Of a stretch of 64,000 bases of DNA, positions 40,534 through 49,545 are shown piece after piece. The notes beneath the pieces are model-generated. The model was given only the letters and a program-made list of their open reading frames with translations. It ran no database searches and was not told the DNA's origin. Numbering within the stretch: position 1 is the stretch's first letter; each line of letters begins with the position of its first letter. The position numbers and the translations under genes are program-made. This DNA is from an uncultured Flavobacteriales bacterium (GTDB lineage: Bacteria > Bacteroidota > Bacteroidia > Flavobacteriales_G > Salibacteraceae): the NCBI GenBank assembly GCA_943788775.1, contig CALSRO010000003.1:62001-126000 (forward strand), written 5' to 3'.

Positions 40534-41949
40534 CTACAATGCAAGCCATGTGATCAAGATTATGATAATGGCAGCTGCCAAATTCATCCAAACGCCAGCT
40601 CTCAACATCTGAGCTATGCTGATTTGGCCGCTAGAATAGACGATAGCATTGGGTGGCGTGCTGATCGGCATCATGAATGCGCAACTCGCAGCAAAAGTGA
40701 CGGGAATAGTCAAAATAAGCGGATCGACTCCCGTTTGGGCGGCAATTTTAAACACCACGGGAAGTAAGACTGTCACTAGGGCCACGTTGCTCATGATCTC
40801 GGTGAGGAAGATGCTTAGCAGGGTAAGGCTAATAACAAGAACCAGCGGGTCGGCAGACAGGCTACCGCTAACCCATTGAGCAATGTCATTGATTATCCCC
40901 GCAGACTCCAAACCTGCCGCCATGGTCAATCCACCCCCAAACAGAATGATGATTCCCCAGGGTAAGCGAACAGTGCTTTCCCAATGCAATATGAACTCTC
41001 CATTTTTCAGATTCACGGGCACGAAAAACATCAGTAACCCTCCAGCCATAGCGATGACCGTATTGCTCAAGGCTTTCTGACCTATCCAATTATTGATGGG
41101 TTCCAACATAATCCAGCAAAAAACAGTGAGCCCAAAGACCATCATGACTAACTTCTCTGCTGTCGTCATTTTTCCAAGTGATTTCCAACGCTGATCAAAC
41201 AACTCTTTAGCTCCTTCAATCGGTTTGTTGGTGATGGGATAGATCCATTTAGTAAGTAGCACATATCCCGCTACTAGCATGGATAATCCAATAGGAATAC
41301 CAATTAGCATCCAACGTGCAAAACTAAACTCGCTTCCTATTTCCTCAAAGTAAAAACCTGCGAAGACAAGGTTGGGAGGAGTGCCAATCAACGTCATGGT
41401 TCCACCAATATTAGCCGCATAGGCGATGACTAGCATTAAGAGTAATGCGAATCGTTTATTCAAAACCTCATCTTTCGATTGATCATTGACTAGGGTAATT
41501 ACAGAAACCCCAATTGGGAGCATCAATACCGCAGTAGCAGTGTTACTGATCCACATAGCAACCAAGGCCGTGGAAGCCATAAATCCAAGCAATATCCCTT
41601 TAGGACGGGTTCCTGTCAATCGAATTAGTGAATAGGCCAATCTCTTGTGAAGGTTTCGTTCTTCCATGGCCAAGGCAATGATGAATCCACCTAAAAACAA
41701 GAAAACGATCGGACTAGCATATGGTGTAAACGTCTCCTTGATGGACATGATGCCCAATGATGGAAAAAACACCATGGGAAGCATGGCTGTGGTGTATATC
41801 GGAAACACTTCCAATACCCACCAAATAATCATCCAGCTCGAAACGGCTAATACCTTTGCTTTTTCACTTTCCAATCCAAGATCGAAAAGCAAGAAAACGA
41901 AAAACATCAACGGGCCTAGAACAAGACCTATGCGTTTATGGATATCCAT
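40534..41949 (-). CDS. SLC13/DASS-family sodium:anion symporter
   Basis: 471 residues with about eleven hydrophobic segments. The two repeated substrate/sodium-binding signatures are present: MWISNTATAVLMLP in the first half and EIMSNVALVTVLLP in the second. GTPPNLVFAG and MPISTPPNAIVYSSG are the matching hairpin motifs. The family imports divalent anions such as dicarboxylates, sulfate or phosphate with sodium. The substrate cannot be told from the sequence. It is monocistronic and ends close to the tRNA gene. Confidence 0.92.
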   Translation of the reverse strand: MDIHKRIGLVLGPLMFFVFLLFDLGLESEKAKVLAVSSWMIIWWVLEVFPIYTTAMLPMVFFPSLGIMSIKETFTPYASPIVFLFLGGFIIALAMEERNLHKRLAYSLIRLTGTRPKGILLGFMASTALVAMWISNTATAVLMLPIGVSVITLVNDQSKDEVLNKRFALLLMLVIAYAANIGGTMTLIGTPPNLVFAGFYFEEIGSEFSFARWMLIGIPIGLSMLVAGYVLLTKWIYPITNKPIEGAKELFDQRWKSLGKMTTAEKLVMMVFGLTVFCWIMLEPINNWIGQKALSNTVIAMAGGLLMFFVPVNLKNGEFILHWESTVRLPWGIIILFGGGLTMAAGLESAGIINDIAQWVSGSLSADPLVLVISLTLLSIFLTEIMSNVALVTVLLPVVFKIAAQTGVDPLILTIPVTFAASCAFMMPISTPPNAIVYSSGQISIAQMLRAGVWMNLAAAIIIILITWLAL

Positions 41950-41973
41950 AAGCCGAATGTAGGCTGTTTCTTA

Positions 41974-42013
41974 TAAAAAAAGCCTCTCCGATCATTCGAA
42001 GAGGCTTTAAAAC
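41974..42013. terminator. Terminator downstream of the peroxiredoxin gene
   Basis: The stem AGCCTCT (41981-41987) pairs with AGAGGCT (42000-42006), flanked by an A tract and a short T tract. On the minus strand it is followed by TTTTTTTAT, so it terminates the peroxiredoxin transcript. Confidence 0.85.
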
Positions 42014-42029
42014 AATTGGACTTCTATGC

Positions 42030-42659
42030 TTAGTGAGACGCAAGAAAGTCAGCAACACCATCGTGTGTAGCGTTCATTCCTTCCGATCCTTTCACCCAAT
42101 TTGCTGGACAAACCTCACCGTTTTCTTCAAAGAATTGTAAAGCATCGATCATACGAAGCGCCTCATCCACGTTTCTACCCAGAGGAAGATCGTTCACCAA
42201 TTGGTGACGTACTTTTCCTTCCTTATCGATTAGAAACAAACCACGGTAAGCGATCAATTCACCTTCCGCTTGAAGCATTCCTTCTTCATCATAGAAGAAT
42301 TCGCCTGCCAAAACATCGTAATTGCTTGAGATAGTTTTGTTGGTGTCCGCTACGATAGGATATGTAACTCCCTTGATTCCTCCATGCTTCTTTTCCATTT
42401 GCAACCATCCCCAGTGGCTTTGCTCTGAATCTGTGGACACAGCTATGAGCTCTACTCCACGCTCTTTGAAGTCTGCTAAACGCGCCTGAAAAGCGTGTAA
42501 TTCAGTTGGGCATACAAATGTGAAATCCTTTGGATAGAAAAACAGCACCACGTATTTGCCTTTGAATTGCTCAAGCGTAAAATCTTCAACAATCTCTATT
42601 CCATTTACCACTGCGCTCGCTGAAAAACCAGGAGCATCTTTTCCTACTAATACTGCCAT
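42030..42659 (-). CDS. 2-Cys peroxiredoxin (AhpC/Prx1 type)
   Basis: 209 residues. The peroxidatic cysteine is Cys50 in FYPKDFTFVCPTE and the resolving cysteine is Cys184 in GEVCPANW. The downstream PxxxT/C and VSTDSEQSHWGW motifs are typical. It reduces hydrogen peroxide and organic peroxides using thioredoxin-type donors; trxB lies elsewhere in the window. It is transcribed alone, with a TAATTTCG box upstream on the minus strand and a terminator after it. Confidence 0.95.
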   Translation of the reverse strand: MAVLVGKDAPGFSASAVVNGIEIVEDFTLEQFKGKYVVLFFYPKDFTFVCPTELHAFQARLADFKERGVELIAVSTDSEQSHWGWLQMEKKHGGIKGVTYPIVADTNKTISSNYDVLAGEFFYDEEGMLQAEGELIAYRGLFLIDKEGKVRHQLVNDLPLGRNVDEALRMIDALQFFEENGEVCPANWVKGSEGMNATHDGVADFLASH

Positions 42660-42794
42660 TTTTGTGTTGATTTATTTAAATAATTCGAATGCGAAATTAG
42701 GACTAGTTATCTCGAAGACCAAACAACTTGCCTCCTAAAAAGTTTTGATCAATTTCTCACAAACTAAGCATCACATTTAATTTACATTCGCGTA

Positions 42795-43598
42795 ATGGGC
42801 TCCCTCGATTTGTTTGGATTCTTACCCTTTGGGCTACTCGACTTGATCGACATTTTACTCGTGGCCTTTTTGCTTTACAAGCTCTATGAGCTGATCAAAG
42901 GGACCATCGCGATTCGCATTTTCTTTGGGGTTATCTCTATCTACCTACTCTGGATTTTAGTCACTGCGATGCAAATGCAACTGATGAGTCAAATCTTCAG
43001 GCAATTCATCAATGTGGGAGTCATTGCTCTTATCATTGTATTTCAACAAGAAATCAGAAGGTTCTTATTAGCCATCGGAAACTCAGGCTTCTTTCAAAAC
43101 ATTGGCGCTAAGGGCGGTCTTTGGGGCTGGCTAGGTAAAAACGCAGTGAAGAAATTCAGCCTAAATATTCATGCGCTGTCTGAAGCCTTGTTCAACTTGG
43201 CAAAAACAAAAACGGGAGTATTGATTGTCATTGAGCGTGAAGCAGATATTCAGTCGGTGGTTGATTCAGGTAAAAAAGTCAACGCAGACATCAGCGCATT
43301 AATGATCGAAAGCATCTTCTTTAAGAACAGTCCATTACATGATGGCGCATTGGTAATACGCGGAAATCGTTTGGTTGCAGCATCATGTACATTGCCACTT
43401 TCAAGTAAAACTGAGCTTCCTAGCAGTTACGGTATGCGTCACAAAGCCGCGATAGGAATGAGTGAGGAGTCTGATGCGCTTGTCATACTCGTGAGCGAAG
43501 AATCTGGTGAAATAGCGCTGAGTGTAGATGGTCAGCTGTCCATTTTCAAGGATAAACTCAAATTCAGAGAACGATTACAGCAATTGTTGACCGTTTAA
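42795..43598 (+). CDS. dacA: Diadenylate cyclase (c-di-AMP synthase), CdaA type
   Basis: 267 residues. Three N-terminal transmembrane helices (about residues 10-80) are followed by a DAC domain. The catalytic motif DGALVIRGNRL carries DGA and GMRHKAAIGMSE is the RHR motif, with K in the third place. It joins two ATP to make cyclic di-AMP, a regulator of potassium and wall homeostasis. It starts 4 bp after a TACATTCG box, suggesting a very short leader. Its end overlaps the convergent TPR gene by 4 bp. Confidence 0.93.
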   Translation: MGSLDLFGFLPFGLLDLIDILLVAFLLYKLYELIKGTIAIRIFFGVISIYLLWILVTAMQMQLMSQIFRQFINVGVIALIIVFQQEIRRFLLAIGNSGFFQNIGAKGGLWGWLGKNAVKKFSLNIHALSEALFNLAKTKTGVLIVIEREADIQSVVDSGKKVNADISALMIESIFFKNSPLHDGALVIRGNRLVAASCTLPLSSKTELPSSYGMRHKAAIGMSEESDALVILVSEESGEIALSVDGQLSIFKDKLKFRERLQQLLTV

Positions 43599-44158
43599 CT
43601 CGCGGGCTTTGCGTTCATCGCTTTGAATTTTTCCATCAATTCTTCTTCTGTCAAGGTGAGATTATCAATAGCAGATTGAGCGTCTTTAGCCAATCGGTGA
43701 TTTGGGAATTTCTCGATTAATCGCTCATAAGTACTTACAGCCTCAGCATGATTATTTAGGTAGTTCTCATAAACAAACCCTTTGAATAACCAGATCTCTA
43801 CGATCTTATCATATTTTGGAAAATCTTCAGTTAAGCGAGTCAGGAAATTAATGCTTGCCTCAAAGTTTCCAATGCCAATGGAAAGGTCCGCTGCCTTGAA
43901 CAAATAATCGGCACTGATGGAATCTCTTGGGTTCATGGACACATAATCTCGATAACGCTTTACTAATAAATCGGCCTTGACTCGATTGGGTTGCGACTTC
44001 AAGTCCTTGGTTGCCAAAAGGTCGTTTTCCATTTCAGTTATTTCCACTTGCCTCGCTTCTGCAGATTGAGGTTCAAGTTTTGATTTATCCTCTTTCACTT
44101 CTTCTCCACAGGCCACCATCAATGGAATGGCCAACATTATCCAAGCTAATCTTTTCAT
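43595..44158 (-). CDS. TPR lipoprotein of the ruvX-def operon
   Basis: 187 residues. A lipoprotein signal (LAWIMLAIPLMVACG) precedes an Asp/Glu/Lys-rich linker and two to three tetratricopeptide units, such as DYLFKAADLSIGIGNFEASI and AVSTYERLIEKFPNHR. The pattern recalls BamD-type lipoproteins but is too short for BamD. The gene overlaps def by 4 bp (ATGA), so it is translationally coupled with it. Its role is unknown; TPRs suggest protein binding. Confidence 0.8.
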   Translation of the reverse strand: MKRLAWIMLAIPLMVACGEEVKEDKSKLEPQSAEARQVEITEMENDLLATKDLKSQPNRVKADLLVKRYRDYVSMNPRDSISADYLFKAADLSIGIGNFEASINFLTRLTEDFPKYDKIVEIWLFKGFVYENYLNNHAEAVSTYERLIEKFPNHRLAKDAQSAIDNLTLTEEELMEKFKAMNAKPAS

Positions 44159-44751
44159 CTTTTCGGAAATTTCATTTTATACTTTGCATTTGTCTTACCT
44201 CGCGATATTTCATTCAGTCTTTTTTTCAAGAATTGCTTTCTCAGCGGATTGAGCCTATCAATGAAAAGGATTCCTTCAATATGATCATACTCATGCTGAA
44301 TCACTCTTGCCGCCTTTCCAGTATATGTCTCTTCTTTCAACTCAAAATTTTCATCGTAGTATTCAATGACTAAATCTCTTTGTCGATTTACATCCTCGTT
44401 AATACCCGGTATGCTGAGACAACCCTCATTGAAAGGCCATGTATCCCCCGATTCTTCCAAGATGATAGGATTAATGAACACCTTCTTTAATCCAGCTAAT
44501 TGCTTCATTTCTTCAACTGGCAACGGGTCTTCATCTTCCTCTTCCCCTCTTTCGGTAAATGGAGTCGTATCGATGATAAAAAGTCGAATGCCCAGTCCAA
44601 TTTGCGGAGCGGCTAAACCTACTCCGTGTGCGTTATTCATTGTTTCGAACATATCTGCAATCAACTGCTTCAAATTGGGATAGTCCTTATCAATTTCAAC
44701 TCCTTCTTTTTTCAGAATTGGGTCACCATATGCTAAAATGGGTAAAATCAT
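44155..44751 (-). CDS. def: Peptide deformylase
   Basis: 198 residues. All three metal-site motifs are present: GVGLAAPQIG, EGCLSIPG and QHEYDHIEG. The enzyme removes the formyl group from new polypeptides using a bound metal (Cys, His, His) and a catalytic Glu. A short acidic insertion (RGEEEDEDPLP) lies between the first and second motifs. It overlaps ruvX and the TPR gene by 4 bp each, so the three form one operon. Confidence 0.97.
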   Translation of the reverse strand: MILPILAYGDPILKKEGVEIDKDYPNLKQLIADMFETMNNAHGVGLAAPQIGLGIRLFIIDTTPFTERGEEEDEDPLPVEEMKQLAGLKKVFINPIILEESGDTWPFNEGCLSIPGINEDVNRQRDLVIEYYDENFELKEETYTGKAARVIQHEYDHIEGILFIDRLNPLRKQFLKKRLNEISRGKTNAKYKMKFPKR

Positions 44752-45164
44752 CCTTGTTGTGTGTTTAGATAGTCCTGCAAAATTAAGGTTGCACTTATCT
44801 TATCGATTGTTCCTTTTTCTCTTCGTTGAGATTTTGTTGATCCTGCGCTAATCATGGTTTGAGCGGCTATTTTACTGGTAAATCGTTCATCGAATCGTTT
44901 TACAATGACCCCTTGGAACTTCTTTTCCAAGGCCTCTACAAACAGTTTGATATTCGGCTCAACCAACGAGTCATCACCATTCATTCGTTTCGGCTTGCCA
45001 ACCACCAGTGTATCGAATCCAGATTCTGATTTCAAATGCTCTAGTTTGCTCATTACATGTGTCGTTTCCACTGTCTCCAATCCGTTGGCAATCATACCTA
45101 AAGGATCTGAAATGGCAATCCCACAGCGTTTCATTCCAAAATCAATAGCAACGGTTCTTGGCAT
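44748..45164 (-). CDS. ruvX: Putative pre-16S rRNA nuclease / Holliday junction resolvase RuvX (YqgF)
   Basis: 138 residues from the ATG at 45164. The RNase H-like fold shows AIDFGMKRCGIAISDP with the catalytic Asp, LVVGKPKRMNGDD and VKRFDERFTSKIA, ending in DKISATLILQDYL. The family processes the 5' end of 16S rRNA. The frame runs open upstream to 45434 but that part overlaps dapD on the other strand, and a perfect TACATTTG box sits 4 bp before the ATG, fixing the start. It heads the ruvX-def-TPR operon. Confidence 0.93.
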   Translation of the reverse strand: MPRTVAIDFGMKRCGIAISDPLGMIANGLETVETTHVMSKLEHLKSESGFDTLVVGKPKRMNGDDSLVEPNIKLFVEALEKKFQGVIVKRFDERFTSKIAAQTMISAGSTKSQRREKGTIDKISATLILQDYLNTQQG

Positions 45165-45168
45165 ACGG

Positions 45169-45176
45169 CAAATGTA
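45169..45176 (-). promoter_or_regulatory. -7 box TACATTTG for ruvX-def-TPR
   Basis: A perfect octamer on the minus strand ends 4 bp before the ruvX ATG, so the transcript should have almost no leader. It is divergent from the dapD promoter 37 bp away. Confidence 0.55.
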
Positions 45177-45212
45177 CGGTTCACAAATCGCACAGCTACG
45201 CACCACAAACAG

Positions 45213-45220
45213 TACTTTTG
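45213..45220 (+). promoter_or_regulatory. -7 box TACTTTTG for the dapD-miaA operon
   Basis: A perfect TAnnTTTG match lies 23 bp before the dapD ATG. It would drive the six-gene operon that ends at 50433, as no other good start site is seen inside it. Confidence 0.55.
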
Positions 45221-45243
45221 TCACGGAAAAAAATATTGGTTTT

Positions 45244-46071
45244 ATGGCACGTTCAAGAGAGGAAATGGAAAGGATGATTAATGCGGCTTGGGATGACCGA
45301 GCCTTACTTAACAATGAGGATACCGTGCAGTGTATCAATGAAATCATCGAAGAAATTGACAATGGCCGATTAAGATGTGCTGAACCGAACGGAGTTGAAT
45401 GGCAAGTGAATGATTGGGTTAAAAAGGCAGTCATTCTCTATTTTCCAATCCGAAAAATGGAACAAATTGAAGTGGGACCATTTGAGTTTCATGATAAAAT
45501 GGCACTTAAAAAAGACTATGCTTCACGCGGTATTCGAGTAGTTCCCCATGCCATTGCTCGCTATGGAGCATACATTTCCAAAGGCGTGGTCATGATGCCT
45601 TCTTATGTCAATATCGGTGCTTATGTGGATGAAGGAACAATGGTCGACACATGGGCAACTGTTGGCAGCTGCGCTCAAATTGGTAAAAACGTACACCTAA
45701 GTGGTGGAGTTGGAATTGGGGGTGTTTTAGAACCTGTTCAAGCCGCTCCTGTTATCATTGAAGACAATTGCTTCATTGGATCACGATGCATCGTGGTAGA
45801 GGGTGTGAGAGTAGAACGCGAGGCAGTACTAGGTGCGAATGTGGTATTAACGATGAGCACTAAAATCATTGATGTTACGGGTCCTGAACCCATTGAGATG
45901 AAGGGCCGAGTGCCAGCAGGATCAGTGGTTATTCCTGGAACATTACCGAAAGAATTTAATGCGGGCACTTATCATGTGCCTTGTGCATTGATCATTGGAA
46001 AGCGAAAAGAAAGCACCGATAAAAAGACCTCGTTAAATGATGTATTACGCGATTTTCAGGTAGCTGTATAA
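45244..46071 (+). CDS. dapD: 2,3,4,5-tetrahydropyridine-2,6-dicarboxylate N-succinyltransferase
   Basis: 275 residues from the ATG at 45244. The left-handed beta helix carries hexapeptide repeats (YGAYISKGVVMMPSYVNIGA, VGSCAQIGKNVHLSGGVGIG). The DapD signature EGTMVDTWATVGSCAQ and IGSRCIVVEGVRVEREAVLG are clear. It transfers succinyl from succinyl-CoA in the diaminopimelate/lysine pathway, which feeds peptidoglycan. It heads a six-gene operon with small or overlapping gaps. Confidence 0.97.
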   Translation: MARSREEMERMINAAWDDRALLNNEDTVQCINEIIEEIDNGRLRCAEPNGVEWQVNDWVKKAVILYFPIRKMEQIEVGPFEFHDKMALKKDYASRGIRVVPHAIARYGAYISKGVVMMPSYVNIGAYVDEGTMVDTWATVGSCAQIGKNVHLSGGVGIGGVLEPVQAAPVIIEDNCFIGSRCIVVEGVRVEREAVLGANVVLTMSTKIIDVTGPEPIEMKGRVPAGSVVIPGTLPKEFNAGTYHVPCALIIGKRKESTDKKTSLNDVLRDFQVAV

Positions 46072-46075
46072 TCTG

Positions 46076-47050
46076 TTGAAGTCCTTTCTGGTCATACAAA
46101 CAAGTTTTATTGGAGATGCTATCCTAGCTACCTCCATTCTAGAATCACTGCATCACTCATTCCCAGATGCTAATATCGATTTAGTAGTTAGGAATGGCAA
46201 TGAATCGTTATTCAAAGCACATCCTTTCATTCGAGAAGTATTCGTTTGGGACAAATCAAGTAATAGGTATTTAAACCTTTGGAAACTGGGTTTAAAAATC
46301 CGAAAAGCCAATTATCACGCGGTTTTCAATGCACATCGCTTCGCCAGTTCTGGGTTTCTGACTTGGATATCTGGGGCGAAAATTAAATCTGGCTTTGATA
46401 AAAACCCTTTATCCTTCACCTACACTCATAATTGCGCCCATACTTTTAATGGACAACACGAATGCGAGCGTAACGCTCAATTGCTCGAACCATTCATAGC
46501 GAAGAATGGAAAGTCGAAACCAAAGTTATATCCATCAACTCTAGATTTCGAAGTAGTTCAACCTTACAAGGCTAGTGGAAATTATCGCTGCATGGCTCCT
46601 ACTTCAGTATGGATCACTAAACAATGGCCGAAGGAAAAATGGATCGAACTCTGTGATCAAGTTCCAGCTGATGAGGGCATATACTTGCTAGGCGGACCAA
46701 ATGATTACTCGGTTTGCGAGGAGATTTCGAAGTCGAGTCAACATCCAAACATTCAAGTGCTCGCTGGAAAAATCAACCTATTGCAATCTGCTGCATTGAT
46801 GAAAGATGCCAAAATGAACTATGTAAATGACAGTGCCCCTATGCATTTGGCTTCATCAACGAACGCTCCGACTACCGTAATTTATTGCAGTACGGTTCCG
46901 AGTTTTGGATTTGGTCCTTTAAGCGATAATCATAAAGTTGTTGAAACGTCAGAGCAACTTGATTGTCGACCTTGCGGAATTCATGGATATAAGGCTTGTC
47001 CAAAGGAACATTTTAAATGTGCGCAATTATCCATTTCTAAGGTGATATAA
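46076..47050 (+). CDS. Glycosyltransferase family 9 (heptosyltransferase-like)
   Basis: 324 residues from a TTG start, 4 bp after the dapD stop. The GT9 N-terminus is unmistakable (VIQTSFIGDAILATSILESL), as are APTSVWITKQWPKEKW and MNYVNDSAPMHLASSTNAPT, ending with a cysteine-rich stretch. GT9 enzymes add heptose or related sugars to the lipopolysaccharide core. The donor and acceptor here are unknown. No ATG fits the conserved N-terminus, so TTG is the likely start. The gene overlaps the next by one base (TAATG). Confidence 0.92.
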   Translation: MKSFLVIQTSFIGDAILATSILESLHHSFPDANIDLVVRNGNESLFKAHPFIREVFVWDKSSNRYLNLWKLGLKIRKANYHAVFNAHRFASSGFLTWISGAKIKSGFDKNPLSFTYTHNCAHTFNGQHECERNAQLLEPFIAKNGKSKPKLYPSTLDFEVVQPYKASGNYRCMAPTSVWITKQWPKEKWIELCDQVPADEGIYLLGGPNDYSVCEEISKSSQHPNIQVLAGKINLLQSAALMKDAKMNYVNDSAPMHLASSTNAPTTVIYCSTVPSFGFGPLSDNHKVVETSEQLDCRPCGIHGYKACPKEHFKCAQLSISKVI

Positions 47051-47571
47051 TGGAAACGAGGAATTCAATAAATGACGTTGTAAATTCTCTTAGAGAAGGA
47101 GAAATAGTAAGTCTCAATCATTCAAGCGGAAGCTGGATATGTTGTGACGCAACAAAAACAGATATTGTGTCGAAAAGTGGTTTTGATCAATTACCCGCTC
47201 CTTTGCAGACTGATTCCAATATCTTGGTTTCAGGTTTCAACATGCTGGATGGCTACACAGAATTTGTTCCAGAATCGGCTTATCAATTAATGGAAGTCAG
47301 TGAAGAATGTATTAGAATCTCCTATCCATTGGTTAAAAATTTATCAGTCTCCGCGATCTCAAGCGATGGTTCGGCAACCATCGTTCTGATCAACAATGGA
47401 TTCGTCAAAAACGTGATTGATCGATTTCGCAAGCCTTTGCTTTCATTCTCAGCTAGTCCAGACACTTCAATAACCGCGAACCTTGAAATCGACATTCTTG
47501 AGCCTTTGGTATTCTCTAAAGACATAATCAAATTCAATAAAGACGAATCATTTAAAATCATTCGAGGGTAG
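47050..47571 (+). CDS. Degenerate Sua5/YrdC-like protein
   Basis: 173 residues. The order of elements follows L-threonylcarbamoyladenylate synthase: REGEIVSLNHSSGSWICCDA aligns with the canonical GGxxxYPTDTVWGLGCDAT. DGSATIVLINNGFVKNVIDR and FRKPLLSFSAS align with the IPN...RFxxPxVSTSAN part, and KIIRG ends it. However PTDT is NHSS and the STSAN motif is FSASP. The KxR-type ATP-binding segment is not evident. It lies beside cca and miaA, a tRNA-maturation setting. It may be inactive or have another function. Confidence 0.72.
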   Translation: METRNSINDVVNSLREGEIVSLNHSSGSWICCDATKTDIVSKSGFDQLPAPLQTDSNILVSGFNMLDGYTEFVPESAYQLMEVSEECIRISYPLVKNLSVSAISSDGSATIVLINNGFVKNVIDRFRKPLLSFSASPDTSITANLEIDILEPLVFSKDIIKFNKDESFKIIRG

Positions 47572-47572
47572 C

Positions 47573-49003
47573 ATGAATACCAAGGAAATTAAACTGTTCA
47601 TCGATTCACAACCTGTCTTTAAAGCCGTTGCCGAAGTCGCGAATTCTATGAACGTGGAAGCATTTGCGATAGGCGGTTATGTGCGCGATCTGTTCTTAGA
47701 TCGAGACAGCAAGGATTTAGACATCGTTGTTTCTGACAAAGGATTGGAGTTTGCCGAACAGCTATCCAAAAAATTAGATGCCACAGAAGTGCACATGTTT
47801 AAAAACTTTGGCACTGCTCAATTGATTTTTGGTGATTTAGAAATTGAAATTGTTGGTGCGCGAAAAGAATCATATAGAGCAAATTCGCGCAATCCAGAAG
47901 TTCAGAGTGGCACATTAAAGGAAGATCGCGAACGAAGGGATTTCACGATTAACGCGCTCAGTATTAGCCTAAACAGGGCGTCCTTCGGTGAAGTGATTGA
48001 TCCATTTGATGGGTTAAAAGATTTAGAAGAAGGTAGAATTATAACTCCACTCGACCCAACAACAACTTATTCTGACGATCCATTGCGCATGCTGCGCGCA
48101 ATTCGATTTGCGACACAACTGAACTTTAAAATTGAAAAAGGAAGTTTAGAGGCAATTCAATCACAACGCGATCGAATTAAAATCATTTCTCAGGAACGAA
48201 TAACTGATGAACTGAACAAGATCATTCTTTCACCCAAACCTAGTATAGGATTCAAGCTGTTATTCAATACCGGATTACTACAGCTGATTTTTCCAAAAAT
48301 GGTTGAACTTCATGGAGTTGATACCATCAATGGACTTTCACATAAAGACAACTTCTACCATACGCTACAAGTATTAGATAATGTGGCAGATCGTAGCCCA
48401 GACTTATGGTTGAGATGGGGAGCCATACTTCATGACATTGCAAAACCAGACACCAAAAGGTTTGACAAAAAACATGGCTGGACCTTCCATGGACATGAAG
48501 ATAGAGGAGCCAAGATGGTTCCTAAATTATTCAAACAATTGAAACTCCCACTTGATAATAAAATGCGTTTTGTCCAAAAAATGGTCAAACTACACCTTCG
48601 CCCTATCGCCTTGAGCGGAGATCATGTCAGTGACTCAGGAGTTCGCAGATTAGTCTTCGATGCAGGGGAAGATCTAGAAGCCTTAATGATTCTATGCGAA
48701 TCTGATATTACATCTAAAAACGAGCGCAAAGTGGTCCGTTTCCTTCAGAATTTTGAGCGGGTAAGAACAAAATGTCATGAGGTAGAAGAAAAGGACAAGC
48801 TGCGAAATTGGGAGCCTCCCATCGGAGGACAAGAGATTATGGATATCTTTGAATTGCATCCTGGACGTGAAGTTGGAGTGCTAAAAACCGCCATTCGAGA
48901 GGCTATCTTAGACGGTAAAATTGATAACAACTATGATGATGCCTACGGTTATTTACTAGCACTAGCCTACGATATGGGACTTCATCCAAAAAAGACAACA
49001 TAA
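47573..49003 (+). CDS. cca: CCA tRNA nucleotidyltransferase with HD domain
   Basis: 476 residues. The class II polymerase beta-like head has GGYVRDLFLDR and KDLDIVV (the metal-binding Asp pair), then RRDFTINALS and DDPLRMLRAIRFA. An HD domain follows (RWGAILHDIAKPDT). It adds or repairs the 3' CCA of tRNAs. This matters here because tRNA-Pro in this window encodes no CCA. It is in the dapD-miaA operon and overlaps the next gene by one base. Confidence 0.95.
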   Translation: MNTKEIKLFIDSQPVFKAVAEVANSMNVEAFAIGGYVRDLFLDRDSKDLDIVVSDKGLEFAEQLSKKLDATEVHMFKNFGTAQLIFGDLEIEIVGARKESYRANSRNPEVQSGTLKEDRERRDFTINALSISLNRASFGEVIDPFDGLKDLEEGRIITPLDPTTTYSDDPLRMLRAIRFATQLNFKIEKGSLEAIQSQRDRIKIISQERITDELNKIILSPKPSIGFKLLFNTGLLQLIFPKMVELHGVDTINGLSHKDNFYHTLQVLDNVADRSPDLWLRWGAILHDIAKPDTKRFDKKHGWTFHGHEDRGAKMVPKLFKQLKLPLDNKMRFVQKMVKLHLRPIALSGDHVSDSGVRRLVFDAGEDLEALMILCESDITSKNERKVVRFLQNFERVRTKCHEVEEKDKLRNWEPPIGGQEIMDIFELHPGREVGVLKTAIREAILDGKIDNNYDDAYGYLLALAYDMGLHPKKTT

Positions 49004-49542
49004 TGCAACAGGTCATTCATCTGAGAGTATTAATTGACTACGAAAAAGACGTTTTTCGAGACATCGAGATTCGAAGTGACGACACCTTCCAGACACTCCA
49101 TGAAATGATCCAGCAAGCGTTTGGATTTGACAATTCGCAAATGGCTTCATTCTATGTTTCCAATGCCGAATGGGAAAAGGGACAGGAAATCACCCTTATG
49201 GAAGTGATGCAACCCGAAGAAGATGGCGAACCAATTTGGTTAATGCAAGATGTAGAACTGAGTAAAATCATTTTTGAAAAGGATCAAAAGCTGATTTATG
49301 TATTCGATTTTATGGTCATGTGGTGCTTCTATATTGATGCCATATCGGTACATGAAGTCGAGGATATTGTGATTTTACCTCGAATCACACAAGAGTTCGG
49401 AACCGCCCCAGACCAATACAGTAAAACCGGAGATATCGTTTTTGACGGTATTGAAGTAAATGAGTCTGAAGAAGAAGATGATGAGAACGAATTAGATGAA
49501 ATCTTTCGCTCCATGGAAGGTTTTGACGAAGAAAACTACTAG
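49003..49542 (+). CDS. pRiA4b ORF-3-like (IS1096 TnpR-like passenger family) protein
   Basis: 179 residues. The first 80 fit the plasmid pRiA4b ORF3-like family: IHLRVLIDYEKDVFRDIEIR, TFQTLHEMIQQAFGFDNSQM and FYVSNAEWEKG. The C-terminus is a highly acidic tail (ESEEEDDENELDEIF). Despite the family name there is no sign of an insertion sequence here. The gene is an operon member between cca and miaA, coupled to cca by TAATG. Its molecular role is unknown. Confidence 0.82.
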   Translation: MQQVIHLRVLIDYEKDVFRDIEIRSDDTFQTLHEMIQQAFGFDNSQMASFYVSNAEWEKGQEITLMEVMQPEEDGEPIWLMQDVELSKIIFEKDQKLIYVFDFMVMWCFYIDAISVHEVEDIVILPRITQEFGTAPDQYSKTGDIVFDGIEVNESEEEDDENELDEIFRSMEGFDEENY

Positions 49543-49545
49543 GCT

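Noticed and set aside
44905..45243. Extension of dapD upstream by 113 codons
   Set aside because: It overlaps ruvX on the other strand, while the conserved N-terminus of DapD begins at 45244 after a promoter box.
45165..45434. Extension of ruvX upstream by 90 codons
   Set aside because: It overlaps dapD, lacks similarity to RuvX, and a perfect -7 box lies just before the ATG at 45164.
49003..49542. Insertion sequence passenger gene
   Set aside because: Only the family name suggests an IS. No inverted repeats, transposase or target duplication are present, and the gene is embedded in an operon.
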